A stretch of DNA of 55,404 bases from Brevibacterium sp. UMB1308A (GTDB lineage: Bacteria; Actinomycetota; Actinomycetes; Actinomycetales; Brevibacteriaceae), in NCBI RefSeq assembly GCF_030230605.1, contig NZ_JASPDO010000019.1, positions 1 through 55,404 of the forward strand, written 5' to 3'. This document shows positions 16,114-24,659 of this stretch, piece by piece. The notes under the pieces were generated by a model that saw nothing but the letters and a program-made list of their open reading frames with translations, did no database searches and had not been told where the DNA came from. The number at the start of each line of letters is the position of its first letter. The stretch's first letter is position 1. Made by a program: the position numbers and the translations under genes.

Positions 16114-17529
16114 ATGAAAAAGCTCCTCCTTGCCCCAGCCGTTGCAGTCGTAGCTGGTTCAATTGCTTTCGCTGGCTCCGCTGCTTACGCAACACCAACT
16201 CCGGCACCTCCTACCGGTGAACCTAACACCTCTGAGACGCAGAAACCATCCGCCTCTGGAACGCAGGAACCATCCGCCTCCCCGACAGAGAAGGCCGCCT
16301 CGGACATCACTGTGGAAGGTAAAGACACCCTCACAGTGGCAGAGCTGGACAAAGGTGTCAGTTACAAGGTTACGGGCCTCAAGCCTGGCCAGAAGCTAAC
16401 CGTGTATCTTGGCACTGCTCTTTCCGCTAATGCTGAAGGTAAAGCTACAGCGGACGAAAACGGTAACGCCACTGTCAGCATCAAGTCCATGTGCGGTGAT
16501 GATGTCAGCCCAAAGGAGTGCTGGAACTACCCTGAACTCAGCCTGATGTTGCTTGTCGACGGCAAGTTTGTCAAGGACCACAAGGGCGTCCAAAAGATCA
16601 AGGTGAGCGATGCCTCTATCTCCGGGAAGCTCGACAAGGACAAGGTAACTGTCGAAGAACTCGCCAATAAGAAAGCGGCACCGGTTTACTCAGGTACCGG
16701 GCTGGAACCCAACAAAGAATACACGGCCAAGCTTTTCCCAAGCGAAGACAAGGACGGCATCGATCCTCTTGCCGAGATCACGTTCAAAGCTGACGACAAG
16801 GGAAACTTCAGCGTGCCTCTGGCAACAAGTGCTGAAGTTGCAAAGAAGGCAGTCGGCGAAATAGCTGTTTTGGTTTATGGCGTCGAAGACGGTATGCGCA
16901 CTCTTCCAGTTGTGAACTTCACGGTGACTGAAGCACCAAAGGAAGAAGCACCTGGTGAGGAGGCTGCTGAGTACGGTCTGAAGGTTTCGCCTAAGGAAGT
17001 AACGCCTGCTGACTTTGTGAACAAGGACAAGGGTGTTCAGCTTGTTGTGACTGGGCTGAAGCCAAACGAGAAGTTCAACTACTCCGTGTCCAAGCAGGAC
17101 GGCGGAAAGGTCGAAAACCTTTTCAAGGAAGTACAGGCAGACAAGAACGGTGTCTGGTCACACACTGTCTACGGAATTAAAGGTAGCAACGGACTCGACG
17201 GGTTCCTGGGAACCTACAAGGTCACCATTAAGAGCGAAGAAGGCGTCCTGACCGACTCCTTCAAGGTCACCAACACCCCTGGCAAGAAAGACGAAGCTAA
17301 GCCAGGCGACAAGGGTGGCGACAAAGACAAGGGTGACGGTAAGAACAAGGGCGAAGCTAAGGGCGGAGACAACAACTCCGGTAAGAGCAACAACGCCAAG
17401 GGCAACGACGGCAAGTCCTCGAACACCCTGCCACGCACCGGTATGGAACTCTCCGGCCTGATCGCCGGTGGAGCACTCCTCACCGTAGGTGCAGCAACCG
17501 TTCTGGTCACCCGCCGCCGCACCAAGTAA
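16114..17529 (+). CDS. LPXTG-anchored surface protein 2
   Basis: A 471-aa paralogue of the previous protein. The signal peptide is MKKLLLAPAVAVVAGSIAFA with AYA/TP cleavage at about 27, followed by a Pro/Thr/Ser stalk carrying a doubled SASGTQEPSASPTE-like repeat. Next comes a distinct N-terminal half with two Cys residues (MCGDD and KECWN) that could form a disulfide. It shares the ~100-aa AAEYGLKVSPKE module, charged linker and LPRTG sorting signal with protein 1. GAAGGAAACTG provides the ribosome-binding site before ATG. The N-terminal halves of the two paralogues differ, so the pair looks like variable heads on a common wall-anchored base. Confidence 0.92.
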   Translation: MKKLLLAPAVAVVAGSIAFAGSAAYATPTPAPPTGEPNTSETQKPSASGTQEPSASPTEKAASDITVEGKDTLTVAELDKGVSYKVTGLKPGQKLTVYLGTALSANAEGKATADENGNATVSIKSMCGDDVSPKECWNYPELSLMLLVDGKFVKDHKGVQKIKVSDASISGKLDKDKVTVEELANKKAAPVYSGTGLEPNKEYTAKLFPSEDKDGIDPLAEITFKADDKGNFSVPLATSAEVAKKAVGEIAVLVYGVEDGMRTLPVVNFTVTEAPKEEAPGEEAAEYGLKVSPKEVTPADFVNKDKGVQLVVTGLKPNEKFNYSVSKQDGGKVENLFKEVQADKNGVWSHTVYGIKGSNGLDGFLGTYKVTIKSEEGVLTDSFKVTNTPGKKDEAKPGDKGGDKDKGDGKNKGEAKGGDNNSGKSNNAKGNDGKSSNTLPRTGMELSGLIAGGALLTVGAATVLVTRRRTK

Positions 17530-17603
17530 GGCACAACACTCGTCACACTACGAGTAGCGGCAACATGTGGGGTCTGAGCAATTGCTCAGACCCCACATTT
17601 TTT
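16951..17603 (+). repeat. ~650-bp direct repeat, copy 2 (3' half of LPXTG gene 2)
   Basis: Second copy of the repeat at 15377-16027, covering the shared module, linker, sorting signal, stop codon and terminator. The copies are 1.57 kb apart in direct orientation, so recombination between them would delete gene 2's head or fuse head 1 to tail 2. Confidence 0.9.
17567..17603 (+). terminator. Terminator of LPXTG gene 2
   Basis: The same perfect 30-bp palindrome as after gene 1 (17567-17596), followed by ATTTTTT. Confidence 0.9.
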
Positions 17604-17637
17604 ATGCCTACAAAACACTGAACCAGGAGCTCTACCG

Positions 17638-17662
17638 TACACACATTTTGAGCATTAACCCC
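17638..17662 (+). repeat. 25-bp dispersed repeat, copy 2
   Basis: Identical to 85-109. It lies 34 bp past the LPXTG-2 terminator and 185 bp before the DUF222/HNH gene. The rest of this 244-bp intergenic region (17604-17847) holds an inverted repeat but no gene. Confidence 0.7.
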
Positions 17663-17748
17663 TCTTCCCGTTCGCCCTTCTACCACCTCGGGACGCTGCC
17701 CGCTTCTGCCACCTAATTACGCAACGAAAGCAGTTATGCGCGACCATA

Positions 17749-17765
17749 TTCGAACGTCAGTCGAA
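17749..17765. promoter_or_regulatory. Possible operator upstream of the HNH gene
   Basis: TTCGA and TCGAA flank a 7-bp spacer about 85 bp before the HNH start. The arms loosely recall the actinobacterial LexA box but lack the CGAAC...GTTCG order, so SOS control is not claimed. A TTCGAACG word recurs near 17805. Confidence 0.2.
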
Positions 17766-17847
17766 ACTTGTTCACTTTTAATCAACAAAACCCTCGACTC
17801 TTCATTCGAACGCAAATAGAATGGATGCGTGAGGGGGGTGAGCAAAG

Positions 17848-20016
17848 ATGCTCGACACTTATACCGACGCAGCCGAATACACATATAACTACCCAGGCGA
17901 CGACATGTTTCTCGCACTTAAAGGTGTTGAGCGCGAAGCTCACTTCATGGCGATGCAACGTGCGGAAGCTTTAAGCGAAATACTCCTCGCCCATCTCTCC
18001 CCTCTAAGTCAGGACTCCACGGAACTGCGCGCAGTGTTTAACGCTGAACCTGGTGCCGCGCCAGCGATCACCGGCCAAGTTCCACATGAGTGGACTGATG
18101 GCGATTCGGGTCAGGAAGCTACATCTGGGCTTGAACGCAATAGTCAAACTTCCATTCACCTTGATGACACAGTGCCGTGTGTAGCAGTGCCTGGGCGCGG
18201 AACATTTGCAGTTAAGGCAATCGAAAAACTGGTGGAGACACTGCCGTCATCCACGATAGGCGCGCTGTCCGAAATTATGGATTGCACCGGGCCAAACGTG
18301 ATAACACGAGCACGGAAAACCACAATAGCCACGCTTTTGATGCCCAAACTGTGGTCACTCGTGAAACAAGGTGTAGTGAGTTTCGACCGGCTCATGTACA
18401 CCGTGAGCCGAGTCAGCTATACCAACGTGTGCATCCCTCATTTTGATGAGCTGCTGACCGCCAGGCGCGTCGATGTCACCTACAAGACATACCGGAAACA
18501 TGTCAACGAGATTCTTGCGATGCTCACGTCACCGCAGTCCCGGAACGATGACGCCACACGAAACCGTACTGTCCAGTGCTGGGACAACGGCGACGGCACT
18601 TCCACGCTCAACGTCACGGGACCCACACTTCACGTTCAAGCGTTCTTTCAGCGGCTTCGAGGGTCTGCCAAAGCGATCAAATCCAACCACATCGACCCGT
18701 TCACCACGACCCTTGATGAAAAAGACCACAAGGTATTTTTTACACGCCCATCGAAGGGAAAGACCGAGGTGCGAGTGGGTGACCTTGGCAAGGTAGTGAT
18801 AGACGAGGAGCGGCTGATGAACCAGCTGATGTTTGATTTGCTTCTCGGCTCCAAGCCTTCGACTACTGTGCGGGCACGGATCATTCCCACTCGCCAGCAG
18901 GCACCCACACGCGTTGAAACTGCCGAACGTACGGGCGATCGCGAAGGGGTAACCGAGCTTAGCAAGGTGCCCGTGTTTGAAGATCGGTGGGAAGCCAACC
19001 GGGCACAGAATGTGCACGAACTAGAGCTGTGCATTTCGATGCCCACTGACGAAGAGTGGTTGAAATCCCAAGCCAGCATCAACCTCACAGTTCCCCTGAT
19101 CCACTTATGCAACGAGAAGCCGCCGGGCAAAGCCTCGTACCAAAGACTCAACACAGAAAGCCCGTCGGGCAAAGTCTCGTATCAAGGGCTCAGCAACGAA
19201 AGTCCGCCGGGCCAACAACAGACAGATAAGCAAACTGATGAGAATTTAACGGATGAAACCGTGCCTGATGAGCACGCACTTCAGCCAGCGCTTGAAGACC
19301 AGGTGCAGATTCCTGTAATGCTAAATAACCGCATCCCCATAGATCCGCAAACTGCAGACCAAGTGCTCCTGGACGCAACATGGCTGTACCGGATGTTCAC
19401 TGACCCGCAAACCGGGGTGGTGCTCGAATCCACGCCCACCAAGTACCGGGTCACCGCACCACTGAAACGCACATTGGAAGCCAGATGGGTGGACTGCTCT
19501 GCGCCCTGGTGTCCGGTCCCAGCCAGAGTGTGCGAAAAAGACCACATCGAACCGTTCAATCACGCTAAGCCCACACAAGGCGGGCAGACCGTGCTCGAAA
19601 ACCTGCATCCACTTTGCAAAAAGCACCATCAAGAGAAGACACAGAAACGAATAAACGTAACCAGACGAGAAGACGGTTCACTCGCCTGGGAGTTCCCAAG
19701 GATTGGCACCAGGCTTGTCTACCCTCCGGAATCACGAATCAACCAAGCACACTATGAGCAGCTCCTTGAACGCTTTGACACCGGGGACATCGACGCGAGC
19801 CATAGCATCGAGCAGTACCTTAAGGCGGAGCGCGAAGCTCGGGAACGCACAATTAACCCGGAGGCAGCGAAGCGGAGCGAACACGAGCAGGCGGAAAATA
19901 GGCACGGCAACAATGAGAAGCCCGATACGGGCACCGCGCAAGGGACTACGACAGCACCAGTAGACCCCTGGGCACCGCTCAACCAGCTGACAAACGACGA
20001 CCCTCCACCGTTCTAA
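17848..20016 (+). CDS. DUF222 / HNH endonuclease-domain protein (13E12 type)
   Basis: A 722-aa protein of the large actinobacterial DUF222-HNH family. An N-terminal alpha-helical DUF222 region is followed by a C-terminal HNH nuclease motif at about 550-597: two CxxC-like pairs (CSAPWC and LCKKHH), EKDHIEPF and NLHPLC..HH. Members are often multicopy and resemble mobile-element cargo, but their role is not established. Residues 422-455 hold two and a half copies of a 14-aa unit (KPPGKASYQRL-like). ATG 17848 follows GAGGGGGG. Codon use is richer in A/T than in neighbours. It separates LPXTG paralogues 2 and 3, consistent with insertion into that array. No inverted ends or target duplication were found. 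Confidence 0.87.
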   Translation: MLDTYTDAAEYTYNYPGDDMFLALKGVEREAHFMAMQRAEALSEILLAHLSPLSQDSTELRAVFNAEPGAAPAITGQVPHEWTDGDSGQEATSGLERNSQTSIHLDDTVPCVAVPGRGTFAVKAIEKLVETLPSSTIGALSEIMDCTGPNVITRARKTTIATLLMPKLWSLVKQGVVSFDRLMYTVSRVSYTNVCIPHFDELLTARRVDVTYKTYRKHVNEILAMLTSPQSRNDDATRNRTVQCWDNGDGTSTLNVTGPTLHVQAFFQRLRGSAKAIKSNHIDPFTTTLDEKDHKVFFTRPSKGKTEVRVGDLGKVVIDEERLMNQLMFDLLLGSKPSTTVRARIIPTRQQAPTRVETAERTGDREGVTELSKVPVFEDRWEANRAQNVHELELCISMPTDEEWLKSQASINLTVPLIHLCNEKPPGKASYQRLNTESPSGKVSYQGLSNESPPGQQQTDKQTDENLTDETVPDEHALQPALEDQVQIPVMLNNRIPIDPQTADQVLLDATWLYRMFTDPQTGVVLESTPTKYRVTAPLKRTLEARWVDCSAPWCPVPARVCEKDHIEPFNHAKPTQGGQTVLENLHPLCKKHHQEKTQKRINVTRREDGSLAWEFPRIGTRLVYPPESRINQAHYEQLLERFDTGDIDASHSIEQYLKAEREARERTINPEAAKRSEHEQAENRHGNNEKPDTGTAQGTTTAPVDPWAPLNQLTNDDPPPF
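19111..19212 (+). repeat. 42-bp in-frame tandem repeat in the HNH gene
   Basis: Units at 19111-19152 and 19153-19194 plus a partial third to 19212. The unit length is a multiple of three, so copy-number change keeps the frame. It lies in the linker between the DUF222 and HNH parts. Confidence 0.75.
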
Positions 20017-20163
20017 AGTCAAGACTTACTCGGCGCCAATTAGAGAGGACGTCCACCTCGGTTCGACAGCGAGTTGCGGGATTCACACGCGCGTCTCAGC
20101 AACAACAACCCCAGTCAATGTGACGCGTACAACAGCTGAAGATTCCCTGGAAATAGCGAAAAA

Positions 20164-20190
20164 TGTGACGAACAAAACTTACAAATATTG
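20164..20190 (+). promoter_or_regulatory. Diverged upstream motif of LPXTG genes, copy 3
   Basis: TGTGACGAACAAAACTTACA then AATATTG, 63 bp before the third LPXTG gene. It keeps TGTGA, ACAAAAC and TTG but not the full right arm. The rest of 20017-20252 shows no gene. Confidence 0.35.
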
Positions 20191-20252
20191 TTTCGACTTC
20201 GGAAGAAAACCATAGTGGGTACTACACGCGAAAGAACTGTGGAAGGAATATT

Positions 20253-21596
20253 ATGAAGAAAATTATCCTCGCCCCAGCCGTTGCAGTCGTAGCGGGATCC
20301 GTAGCGTTCGCTGGCCCTGCGGCAATCGCAGCCCCAGGCGCCACAAACCCCAGCGGCTCTGCTTCAGCTGCAGACGAGCCGGATGCGCCCAAGCCTGAAT
20401 TTTCAGTTGGGAACAAGAAGAAGCAGGCCACCGACTTCCGCGACAACGGTCAAACCGTCAACTTCAAGAACCTGGAATCCGGCAAGAAGTATTCGTGGAC
20501 GCTCACCAGCGACCACAACATTGAACACCCAGGCTCCTTCACCGCCAAAGACAGCGACGGGAACTTCACTGTCACACCTCCAAACCAGGACGGAGCGGCA
20601 GACGCCCTGATCGCTAACTACACCGTCACCGTCAAGGACGAAAACGGTGAGACCGTCGGCACCGCCACGTTCTCAGTAATCGGTGACGACGAGAACCCAG
20701 GTGACGATGACAACCCAGGCGACAACCCCGATGCACCAAAACCAGAACTGTCGGTTAAACACGACAAGGTGCACGCCACGCCGTTCCGCAACAACGGCCA
20801 CGCCATCGAATACAGGAACCTGGAACCTGGCAAGAAGTACACCTGGAGCATCCACGGTGGCGAAGAAATCAGCTCCACCGGCACGTTTACCGCCGAAGAA
20901 GCCAACGGCACGTTCTACGTCGAAGTCCCTAGCGACACCGACGAAAGCGTCCTCCCAGGCGAATACACGGTGAAACTCGAGGATGAAAACGGCACCACCC
21001 TTGATTCCGTCACCAAGTTCACCGTAGTCGAAGACGGCGAAGACATCGACAATCCTGATGAAGGCAAAGACCGTTACCAGCTGTCGCTGGATCGCTACGA
21101 ACTGACCGCAAAAGAGTTCCTCAACAAGGAAACCGGCGTTCAGATCGGCGTCGTGGGCCTCAAACCTAACGAGAAGTTCACCTACTCGGTCACCAAGGTT
21201 GACGGCGACGGCAAGGTCGAAGACTACGAAAACGAAGCAACCGCTGATGAAAAAGGTCGCTGGGGAACCACCCTTCACGGCGTCCAAAAGGGCCAAAGCA
21301 TTGAGAGCTTCGTCGGCAAATACAAAGTCACCGTCAAGAGCGAACAAGGCGAACTCACCGACCACTTCACCGTCACCAGCGGCAAGAAGAACGACAACGA
21401 CGATGACGCTGCACCCGGAGACAACGGTTCAGACAACGGTTCGGATAACGGCTCAGGATCCGGCAATGACTCCAACGCCGGCAACTCCTCCGACCTCCCC
21501 CGCACCGGTGTAGGACTCACTGGCCTGCTCGCTGGTGGGGCACTCCTCACCGTCGGCGCAGCAACCGTGCTGATCACCCGCCGTCGCGCAAAGTAA
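20253..21596 (+). CDS. LPXTG-anchored surface protein 3
   Basis: A 447-aa wall protein with the same signal-peptide start as its paralogues (MKKIILAPAVAVVAGSVAFA, cleavage near AIA/AP). Two homologous Ig-like repeats follow, each opening with PDAPKPE(F/L)SV and containing LE(S/P)GKKY(S/T)W and a GNFTV-like strand, at about 46-150 and 165-265. Then comes a diverged relative of the C-terminal module of proteins 1 and 2 (DRYQLSLDRYELTAKEFLNKETG...LTDHFTVTS), an Asp/Asn/Gly/Ser linker and LPRTG with a hydrophobic segment and RRRAK. GGAAGGA lies before the ATG. The Asp/Glu-rich repeats with NPGDDDNPGD linkers might bind calcium, which is speculation. Confidence 0.92.
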   Translation: MKKIILAPAVAVVAGSVAFAGPAAIAAPGATNPSGSASAADEPDAPKPEFSVGNKKKQATDFRDNGQTVNFKNLESGKKYSWTLTSDHNIEHPGSFTAKDSDGNFTVTPPNQDGAADALIANYTVTVKDENGETVGTATFSVIGDDENPGDDDNPGDNPDAPKPELSVKHDKVHATPFRNNGHAIEYRNLEPGKKYTWSIHGGEEISSTGTFTAEEANGTFYVEVPSDTDESVLPGEYTVKLEDENGTTLDSVTKFTVVEDGEDIDNPDEGKDRYQLSLDRYELTAKEFLNKETGVQIGVVGLKPNEKFTYSVTKVDGDGKVEDYENEATADEKGRWGTTLHGVQKGQSIESFVGKYKVTVKSEQGELTDHFTVTSGKKNDNDDDAAPGDNGSDNGSDNGSGSGNDSNAGNSSDLPRTGVGLTGLLAGGALLTVGAATVLITRRRAK

Positions 21597-21634
21597 AACC
21601 GAGTAAAACAACGCAACAACTAAATACGGCACGC

Positions 21635-21672
21635 AAGAGGGCCGAGGCACGCAAAACAGCCTCGGCCCTCTT
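21635..21672 (+). terminator. Terminator of LPXTG gene 3
   Basis: A 13-bp perfect stem (21635-21647 with 21660-21672, AAGAGGGCCGAGG) with a 12-nt loop, 38 bp after the stop. The downstream T-run is weak (TTGTGTGCTT). Confidence 0.75.
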
Positions 21673-21724
21673 GTGTGCTTACTGCCACCCCTTGCCCACA
21701 TTCCTAGAAACCCCCACCCACAAT

Positions 21725-21747
21725 GTGACAATTCACGAAAATGTCAC
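21725..21747. promoter_or_regulatory. Inverted repeat upstream of the anion transporter
   Basis: GTGACA and TGTCAC-like arms flank an 11-13 bp spacer, 60 bp before the transporter ATG. It may be an operator; no regulator gene is adjacent. Confidence 0.3.
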
Positions 21748-21807
21748 GCACGGGGCGTATCGTCGTCCGTGTCCGCAGGAACACCCGCACCCAAAGATTG
21801 GAACGCC

Positions 21808-23409
21808 ATGGCCGAGCCAGCCAAAAGCTCACTTCGTAAAAAGGCTGAACAGCGCTCACAAGCCTCAGCTGAGGTAAAACGCGAAAAAGAAGCAGTCGCC
21901 CGCGCGAGCGCCGAAGAGTCCAACAAACACCCCGACGGCTTCCTCGCCCACCTCAACCTCAAACCCATCTGGTTCGCGGTTGCGTTCATCGCGCTATTCG
22001 GAATCCTGCTCATCCCCACCGGCGAAGGCCTCACCCTCGCCGGCAAACAAGCCCTGGCTATCCTGGCATTCGCCATCATCATGTGGGTCACCGAAGCTGT
22101 CAGCTACACGGTGTCCTCAATCCTGATCGTCGGCATCATCACGATCACCCTGTCATTCGCTCCTCCGCTCACCGGCGAAACCCCTGACGCCATGGGCACC
22201 ACCGAATCCATCAAGCTCGCCCTCAGCGGATTCGCCAGCTCAGCCGTCGCCCTCGTCGCAGCCGCCCTCGCACTCGCCGCCGCGATGCAAGCCACCGGTC
22301 TGCACAAACGCCTCGCCCTCATCGTCCTCAAATTCGCCGGCGAAAAAACCAGTAACGTCCTCATCGGCGCCATCGCCATTTCCACCATCCTGGCGTTCTT
22401 CGTCCCCTCCGCCACCGCACGCGCCGGCGCAGTCGTCCCCATCCTCTTGGGCATGGTCGCCGCGTTTGGGCTGGCAACCAACTCCCGCCTCGGCGCGCTC
22501 CTCATCATCACCGCGGCACAAGCCGTCTCCGTGTGGAACGTGGGCATCAAAACCGCTGCCGCTCAAAACATCGTCGCCACCAACTTCATCGAATCCTCCA
22601 TGAACCAACAGGTGTCCTGGGGTCAGTGGTTCATGTGGGCCGCTCCTTGGTCCGTCATGATGAGCATCGCCCTGTTCTTCATCATGCGGTGGGCCATCAA
22701 ACCTGAAGTCGACCACATCGAAGGTGGCCGCGCCGTCATCGAACGCGACCTTAAAGAACTCGGACCCATTACAGGCAAAGAAATCCGCCTCATCATCGTG
22801 GCAGTCATCCTGCTCTTCTTGTGGGCCACCGAAAAGTCCCTCCACCCGTTCGACTCCGCCACGGTCACCATCGTGGCCATCGGCTTCCTGCTGCTACCCA
22901 AGGTTGGCGTGTTCTCGTGGAAGACCGCCGAAAAACTTATCAACTGGGGAACCCTCATCGTGTTCGCCGTGGGTATCTCACTGGGTAGCCTCCTCCTCAA
23001 AACCGGGGCCGCCGAATGGTTATCAGAAAAAACGTTCGGCGCACTGGGCATCACAAACATGCCCATGCTCGCCATGATCGCGATCGTCGGCCTGTTCACC
23101 ATCCTGATCCACCTGGGCTTCGCCTCAGCGACCTCGCTCAGCTCCGCCCTCATCCCCGTGTTCATCGCCCTGGCACAGTCCGTACCAGGTGCAGCAAACG
23201 GCGGAATCGGCTTCGTCATCATCCAGCAGTTCCTCATCTGCTTCGGCTTCCTGCTCCCCATCTCCGCGCCACAAAACATGCTCGCGTACGGAACCGGCGC
23301 CTTCACAGCCAAGCAGTTCCTCAAAACAGGAATCCCCATCACCATCGTCGGCTACCTGCTGGTCCTGCTCCTTTCAGCGACCTACTGGAAGTGGATCGGC
23401 CTGGTGTGA
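21808..23409 (+). CDS. DASS-family (SLC13) anion:sodium symporter
   Basis: A 533-aa inner-membrane transporter of the divalent anion:Na+ symporter family, which takes up di- and tricarboxylates (or sulfate). It has a ~55-aa charged N-terminal tail, about 12 hydrophobic segments, TAAQAVSVWNVGIKTAAAQN in the first half and a matching second-half segment (GFASATSLSSALIPVFIAL near the C-terminus) typical of the two inverted repeats. The frame opens upstream at 21673, but ATG 21808 before AEPAKSS avoids translating the terminator region. A maleylpyruvate isomerase-family gene begins 29 bp downstream, suggesting an organic acid substrate linked to aromatic breakdown. Confidence 0.88.
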   Translation: MAEPAKSSLRKKAEQRSQASAEVKREKEAVARASAEESNKHPDGFLAHLNLKPIWFAVAFIALFGILLIPTGEGLTLAGKQALAILAFAIIMWVTEAVSYTVSSILIVGIITITLSFAPPLTGETPDAMGTTESIKLALSGFASSAVALVAAALALAAAMQATGLHKRLALIVLKFAGEKTSNVLIGAIAISTILAFFVPSATARAGAVVPILLGMVAAFGLATNSRLGALLIITAAQAVSVWNVGIKTAAAQNIVATNFIESSMNQQVSWGQWFMWAAPWSVMMSIALFFIMRWAIKPEVDHIEGGRAVIERDLKELGPITGKEIRLIIVAVILLFLWATEKSLHPFDSATVTIVAIGFLLLPKVGVFSWKTAEKLINWGTLIVFAVGISLGSLLLKTGAAEWLSEKTFGALGITNMPMLAMIAIVGLFTILIHLGFASATSLSSALIPVFIALAQSVPGAANGGIGFVIIQQFLICFGFLLPISAPQNMLAYGTGAFTAKQFLKTGIPITIVGYLLVLLLSATYWKWIGLV

Positions 23410-23438
23410 CTCCACCTCAACCCCACTAAGCTAAAACC

Positions 23439-24188
23439 ATGCCACTACAAAAAGACCTCGACTTCCGCACCCTGGCCGAAGCCTTCTACCTTCAAACCCT
23501 CGACCAGCTCTCCAGGGCCAACCTGGACGAACCGTCGCTGCTACCTGACTGGTCGCGCAAACACGTGGCAGTGCACATGATGCACAACGCAGAAGGGTTC
23601 ATGCGCCTCCTCCACTGGGCCCGCACCGGCGAGGAAACCCACATGTACCCCTCCCGTGAGGCCCGCGACAAAGCCATCGAAGATGACGTCGCCCTCCTGG
23701 AAAACGGGGACGTCATTACCATGTCGCACGAAGTCGCAGACGAACTTGCCAACGACCTCGGCACCATTCCCGCTGACCGCTGGGAAACCCAGGTCATCAG
23801 CGGACGTGGCGCCACCATCCCCGCCTCTGACATTCCGTGGTTGCGTGCCCGCGAGTGCTTTATCCACGCGCTTGACCTCAACATCGGGATGACTGCGCTG
23901 GACTTCCCCGCCGAGGTGACAGACCGGCTCCTGACCGACGTCACCTCGATCTGGGAGCAGCGGGGCGAGCCCGTGAACTATTTGCTTCGCTTCACCGACA
24001 CTGGCGAAGACCTGCACATTTGCACCAGCGACATCGCGGACCAAGTCCAGGTGACGGGCCACAAAGCTGAGGTCCTCCAGCATCTGCTGGGCCGTGGCTG
24101 GCCGGTGTCCGGGCGGGACGACAACACAAAAGGAGGCGCGGGTGACTCGACTCCTCGAGATCTCCCCGCGCCCCCTCAGTGGCTGTAA
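23439..24188 (+). CDS. Maleylpyruvate isomerase-family protein (DinB-like fold)
   Basis: A 249-aa protein matching mycothiol-dependent maleylpyruvate isomerase, which turns maleylpyruvate to fumarylpyruvate in the gentisate route. Signatures include LLPDWSRKHVAVHMMHNAEGFMRLLHWA (family LPDWSRGHV...H.ARNA), MYPSREARD and PWLRARECFIHALDLN, whose Glu and His fit the metal-binding triad with a His of the HxxxH-like segment. The C-terminal ~70 residues form the SCP2-like small domain, followed by a short Pro-rich tail. No gentisate dioxygenase or fumarylpyruvate hydrolase is in the window, so the true substrate may differ. Convergent with hspR, 15 bp apart. Confidence 0.82.
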   Translation: MPLQKDLDFRTLAEAFYLQTLDQLSRANLDEPSLLPDWSRKHVAVHMMHNAEGFMRLLHWARTGEETHMYPSREARDKAIEDDVALLENGDVITMSHEVADELANDLGTIPADRWETQVISGRGATIPASDIPWLRARECFIHALDLNIGMTALDFPAEVTDRLLTDVTSIWEQRGEPVNYLLRFTDTGEDLHICTSDIADQVQVTGHKAEVLQHLLGRGWPVSGRDDNTKGGAGDSTPRDLPAPPQWL

Positions 24189-24203
24189 GGTTCTAAGGCT
24201 TTA

Positions 24204-24653
24204 CTACCGCCTGTGTACCAGGGTGGGACGGCCTGTACGTGCTGGCGGGAGCAGGGCTCCCGCAATCCGCGTCCGAGGTCGTTCCCCCTTGAGAATCGAC
24301 ACCACATCTCCCGCTGACCCGGCCGCAAAAACCCGGTCAACAGCGGCGACGCGTTGGCGTGCGGCTTCCATTTTCTCTTCCATAGCCCGGAGTTGTCGGC
24401 GGGCTTCGTCGACTTCCTCTTTCAGTTCGAGGATGCGCTTAATGCCCGCCAGGTTAATCCCTTCCTCCTGGCTCAGACTTTGGATGAGTCGCAGTTTGGC
24501 GACGTCGTCAGCGGAGTAGCGACGACCTCGGCCGGCAGTCCGTTCAGGGGTCACCAAGCCAAGCCGGTCATATTGGCGCAGCGTCTGTGGGTGCATCCCG
24601 GCAAGGTCCGCTGCCACCGATATGACATACACTGCTGCGCTTGAACTAATCAC
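24204..24653 (-). CDS. hspR: HspR, MerR-type heat-shock repressor
   Basis: A 149-aa MerR-family repressor that represses the dnaK operon, using DnaK as corepressor in streptomycetes and mycobacteria. Residues 8-40 (VYVISVAADLAGMHPQTLRQYDRLGLV then TPERTAGRGRRYS) are the classic HspR helix-turn-helix and wing; a coiled coil follows (about 75-105). GTG start, 6 bp after the dnaJ stop. It is the last gene of dnaK-grpE-dnaJ-hspR, so it autoregulates. Its predicted sites are the two HAIR repeats before dnaK. Confidence 0.95.
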   Translation of the reverse strand: MISSSAAVYVISVAADLAGMHPQTLRQYDRLGLVTPERTAGRGRRYSADDVAKLRLIQSLSQEEGINLAGIKRILELKEEVDEARRQLRAMEEKMEAARQRVAAVDRVFAAGSAGDVVSILKGERPRTRIAGALLPPARTGRPTLVHRR

Positions 24654-24659
24654 GACGCA

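Noticed and set aside
17749..17765. A LexA/SOS box before the HNH gene
   Set aside because: TTCGA...TCGAA does not match the CGAAC...GTTCG order of the actinobacterial LexA site.
19111..19212. A CRISPR array
   Set aside because: The repeats are adjacent 42-bp in-frame units inside a coding sequence with no spacers; no cas genes are in the window.
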